From NCBI GenBank assembly GCA_013003325.1, contig JABDJU010000210.1, forward strand, positions 1 through 7,218: 7,218 bases of DNA. Reading direction: 5' to 3'. A program made the position numbers and the translations under genes. The DNA comes from Acidimicrobiales bacterium (GTDB taxonomy: Bacteria > Actinomycetota > Acidimicrobiia > Acidimicrobiales > SZUA-35). Below are positions 6,014 through 7,218 of this stretch, one piece after another (position 1 is the first letter of the stretch; every line of letters begins with the position of its first letter). Under the pieces are notes generated by a model. It searched no databases. It saw nothing but the letters and a program-made list of their open reading frames with translations, and was not told the origin of the DNA.

Positions 6014-7162
6014 ATGCAAGAGAAGATCCAACGCTTCGGCGGTTGGCTCGCAGGAATGATCGTGCCGAATATCGGTGCGTTCATCGCCTGGGGCCTCATC
6101 ACCGCCATTTTCATCCCAACGGGGTGGCTGGCTGAATACACCAGCCTCGATTGGGACTGGGACGGAATCACCGGAGACCTCGTCGGCCCGATGATCGTGT
6201 ACCTACTGCCCGTGCTGGTGGCCTACACCGGCGGCAAGATGGTCCATGGCCATCGTGGCGGTGTGCTCGGTGCGGTCGCCGTGATGGGTGTGATCGGTGG
6301 TGCAGCCTTCGAGCTGTCCAGCGGCGCAACCGGCGATCCGCCGCAGTTCCTCGGCGCCATGGTAATGGGCCCGCTCGCCGGCTGGGTCATGCTGAAGATC
6401 GACAACTACCTCGAGGACCGCACCCCCGCTGGCTTCGAGATGCTGTACAACAACTTCTCGCAGGGAATCGCCGGCGTTGTTCTGGTGTGTCTCGGCTACA
6501 TAGTCATCGGACCGGTCATGGCAGCCATCGCCTCGGCATTCGGCAACATGGTGGAAGGCATCGCCGATGCCGGGTTGTTACCGCTCGCCGACATACCGAT
6601 CGAGGTCGGAAAGGTGCTGTTCCTCAACAACGCCATCAACCATGGTGTGCTCACGCCCCTCGGTGCCACCGACGTGGCTGAGAGCGGTCGCTCGATCTAC
6701 TACATGCTCGAGTCGAACCCGGGCCCCGGTCTCGGTCTGCTCGGCGCCTACTGGTTCGCCGGCAAGGGCCTCGCCAAGCTCAGCGCCCCCGGCGCCATCA
6801 TCATCCACTTCTTCGGTGGCATCCACGAGGTGTACTTCCCCTACGTCCTCATGAACCCGGTCATGATCGGTGCCATGTGGGCCGGTGGAATCAGCGCCGA
6901 CATTGTGTTCGTCGCCACCGACGCAGGCCTCGTCGGCCCGCCGTCGCCCGGTTCGATCTTCGCCTACCTGACGCTCTTGCCAACGGGCTTCGCAGCCGTC
7001 GGCGTGCTGATGGGCGTTGCAACGGGTGCCGTCGCGGCGTTCGTTGTCGGTTCGGTCTTACTGAGGCTCTTCCCGGTACGCGACATGACCGACGAGGAAC
7101 TCGACGACGAGGTGCATCTGTCCGACATGCCTGTGGCAATCCCGGGTATGCCGTCGTCCTAG
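6014..7162 (+). CDS. mtlA: PTS mannitol-family permease, stand-alone EIIC domain
   Basis: A 382-residue polytopic membrane permease closely resembling the EIIC domain of mannitol transporter MtlA. Recognisable landmarks are an N-terminal amphipathic stretch (MQEKIQRFGGWLAGMIVPNIGAF), YTGGKMVHGHRGG (residues 71-83), FEMLYNNFSQGI, the LFLNNAINHG motif with His210 (His195 region of E. coli MtlA), ESNPGPGLG, and FGGIHEVYFPYVLMNP with the substrate-binding GIHE motif, Glu272 (Glu257 in E. coli). It moves the hexitol across the membrane while EIIB phosphorylates it. The E. coli protein continues into EIIB and EIIA domains, but here the chain ends in a short acidic tail (MTDEELDDEVHLSD), so IIB and IIA must be separate proteins. 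Compared with my memory of E. coli MtlA there are about ten extra residues around 97-110 (FELSSGATGDPP). The gene probably has its own promoter in the 149-base gap. The family is very secure; mannitol versus another hexitol is not proven. Confidence 0.93.
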   Translation: MQEKIQRFGGWLAGMIVPNIGAFIAWGLITAIFIPTGWLAEYTSLDWDWDGITGDLVGPMIVYLLPVLVAYTGGKMVHGHRGGVLGAVAVMGVIGGAAFELSSGATGDPPQFLGAMVMGPLAGWVMLKIDNYLEDRTPAGFEMLYNNFSQGIAGVVLVCLGYIVIGPVMAAIASAFGNMVEGIADAGLLPLADIPIEVGKVLFLNNAINHGVLTPLGATDVAESGRSIYYMLESNPGPGLGLLGAYWFAGKGLAKLSAPGAIIIHFFGGIHEVYFPYVLMNPVMIGAMWAGGISADIVFVATDAGLVGPPSPGSIFAYLTLLPTGFAAVGVLMGVATGAVAAFVVGSVLLRLFPVRDMTDEELDDEVHLSDMPVAIPGMPSS

Positions 7163-7170
7163 CGGCGAAA

Positions 7171-7184
7171 TCTCCTCAAGGAGA
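7171..7184 (+). promoter_or_regulatory. Hairpin enclosing the ribosome-binding site of the next gene
   Basis: TCTCCT-CA-AGGAGA is a perfect 6-base inverted repeat, and a 5-pair stem with a UCAA loop is the realistic fold. The right arm is the Shine-Dalgarno sequence (AAGGAG, 7178-7183) of the gene starting at 7191. It begins 8 bases after the permease stop, so ribosomes finishing the permease could open it, giving translational coupling. Confidence 0.5.
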
Positions 7185-7190
7185 GTAGGC

Positions 7191-7218
7191 GTGGGCCTCG
7201 ACCGGAGCTCCCTTCGGT
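7191..7218 (+). CDS. Start of a further operon gene, truncated by the window end
   Basis: A GTG codon 7 bases after a strong AAGGAG (7178-7183) opens a frame reading M-G-L-D-R-S-S-L-R that is still open at the window end. It starts 28 bases after the permease stop on the same strand, so it should be co-transcribed with it. Nine residues are too few to identify. Since the permease lacks EIIB and EIIA, and no HPr is present, one of those components is a reasonable expectation, but the visible residues do not show any of their motifs. Confidence 0.6.

Overview
The window is G+C-rich (roughly two-thirds by eye). It uses GTG as well as ATG starts, and consecutive genes overlap by 4 bases, which fits a high-GC bacterium, most likely an actinobacterium. 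An Acidimicrobiia-type lineage is my guess from gene style only; there is no rRNA or other marker here to settle it. All genes are on the plus strand and belong to a phosphotransferase (PTS) carbohydrate locus. I see no tRNA, rRNA, insertion sequence, CRISPR array or integrase.

Layout. Positions 2-994 hold the 3' part of a zinc-type (MDR) sugar/polyol-phosphate dehydrogenase resembling L-sorbose-1-phosphate reductase (SorE). It is followed by a PfkB-type hexose-phosphate kinase of the 1-phosphofructokinase/tagatose-6-phosphate kinase group (999-1928), an unrecognised six-helix membrane protein (1925-2677), PTS Enzyme I (2674-4359), and a PRD-containing transcription activator of the MtlR type (4356-5864). 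These five genes are separated by 4 bases or overlap by 4 (GTGA, ATGA, ATGA), so they very probably form one translationally coupled operon. A 149-base, relatively A+T-rich gap (5865-6013) carries promoter-like and palindromic sequence. It precedes a stand-alone mannitol-family PTS IIC permease (6014-7162). A further gene begins at 7191 with a strong ribosome-binding site that lies inside a small hairpin, and it runs off the window.

How they work together (inference). Enzyme I takes phosphate from PEP and passes it through HPr and IIA/IIB components, which are not in the window, to a substrate imported by the IIC permease, probably a hexitol such as mannitol. The dehydrogenase would oxidise the resulting polyol phosphate to a ketose phosphate, and the kinase would make the ketose bisphosphate for aldolase cleavage. 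The PRD regulator would sense PTS phosphorylation and activate the IIC promoter next to it.

The most unusual observation is in the dehydrogenase. The visible part contains the end of one Rossmann-type module followed by a complete second one with matching motifs, suggesting a tandem-duplicated nucleotide-binding domain. Other points are the unknown membrane protein coupled between the kinase and Enzyme I, a His-to-Tyr pattern at the second site of both PRDs, and an Enzyme I with CGL in place of the usual CGE after the active-site cysteine.
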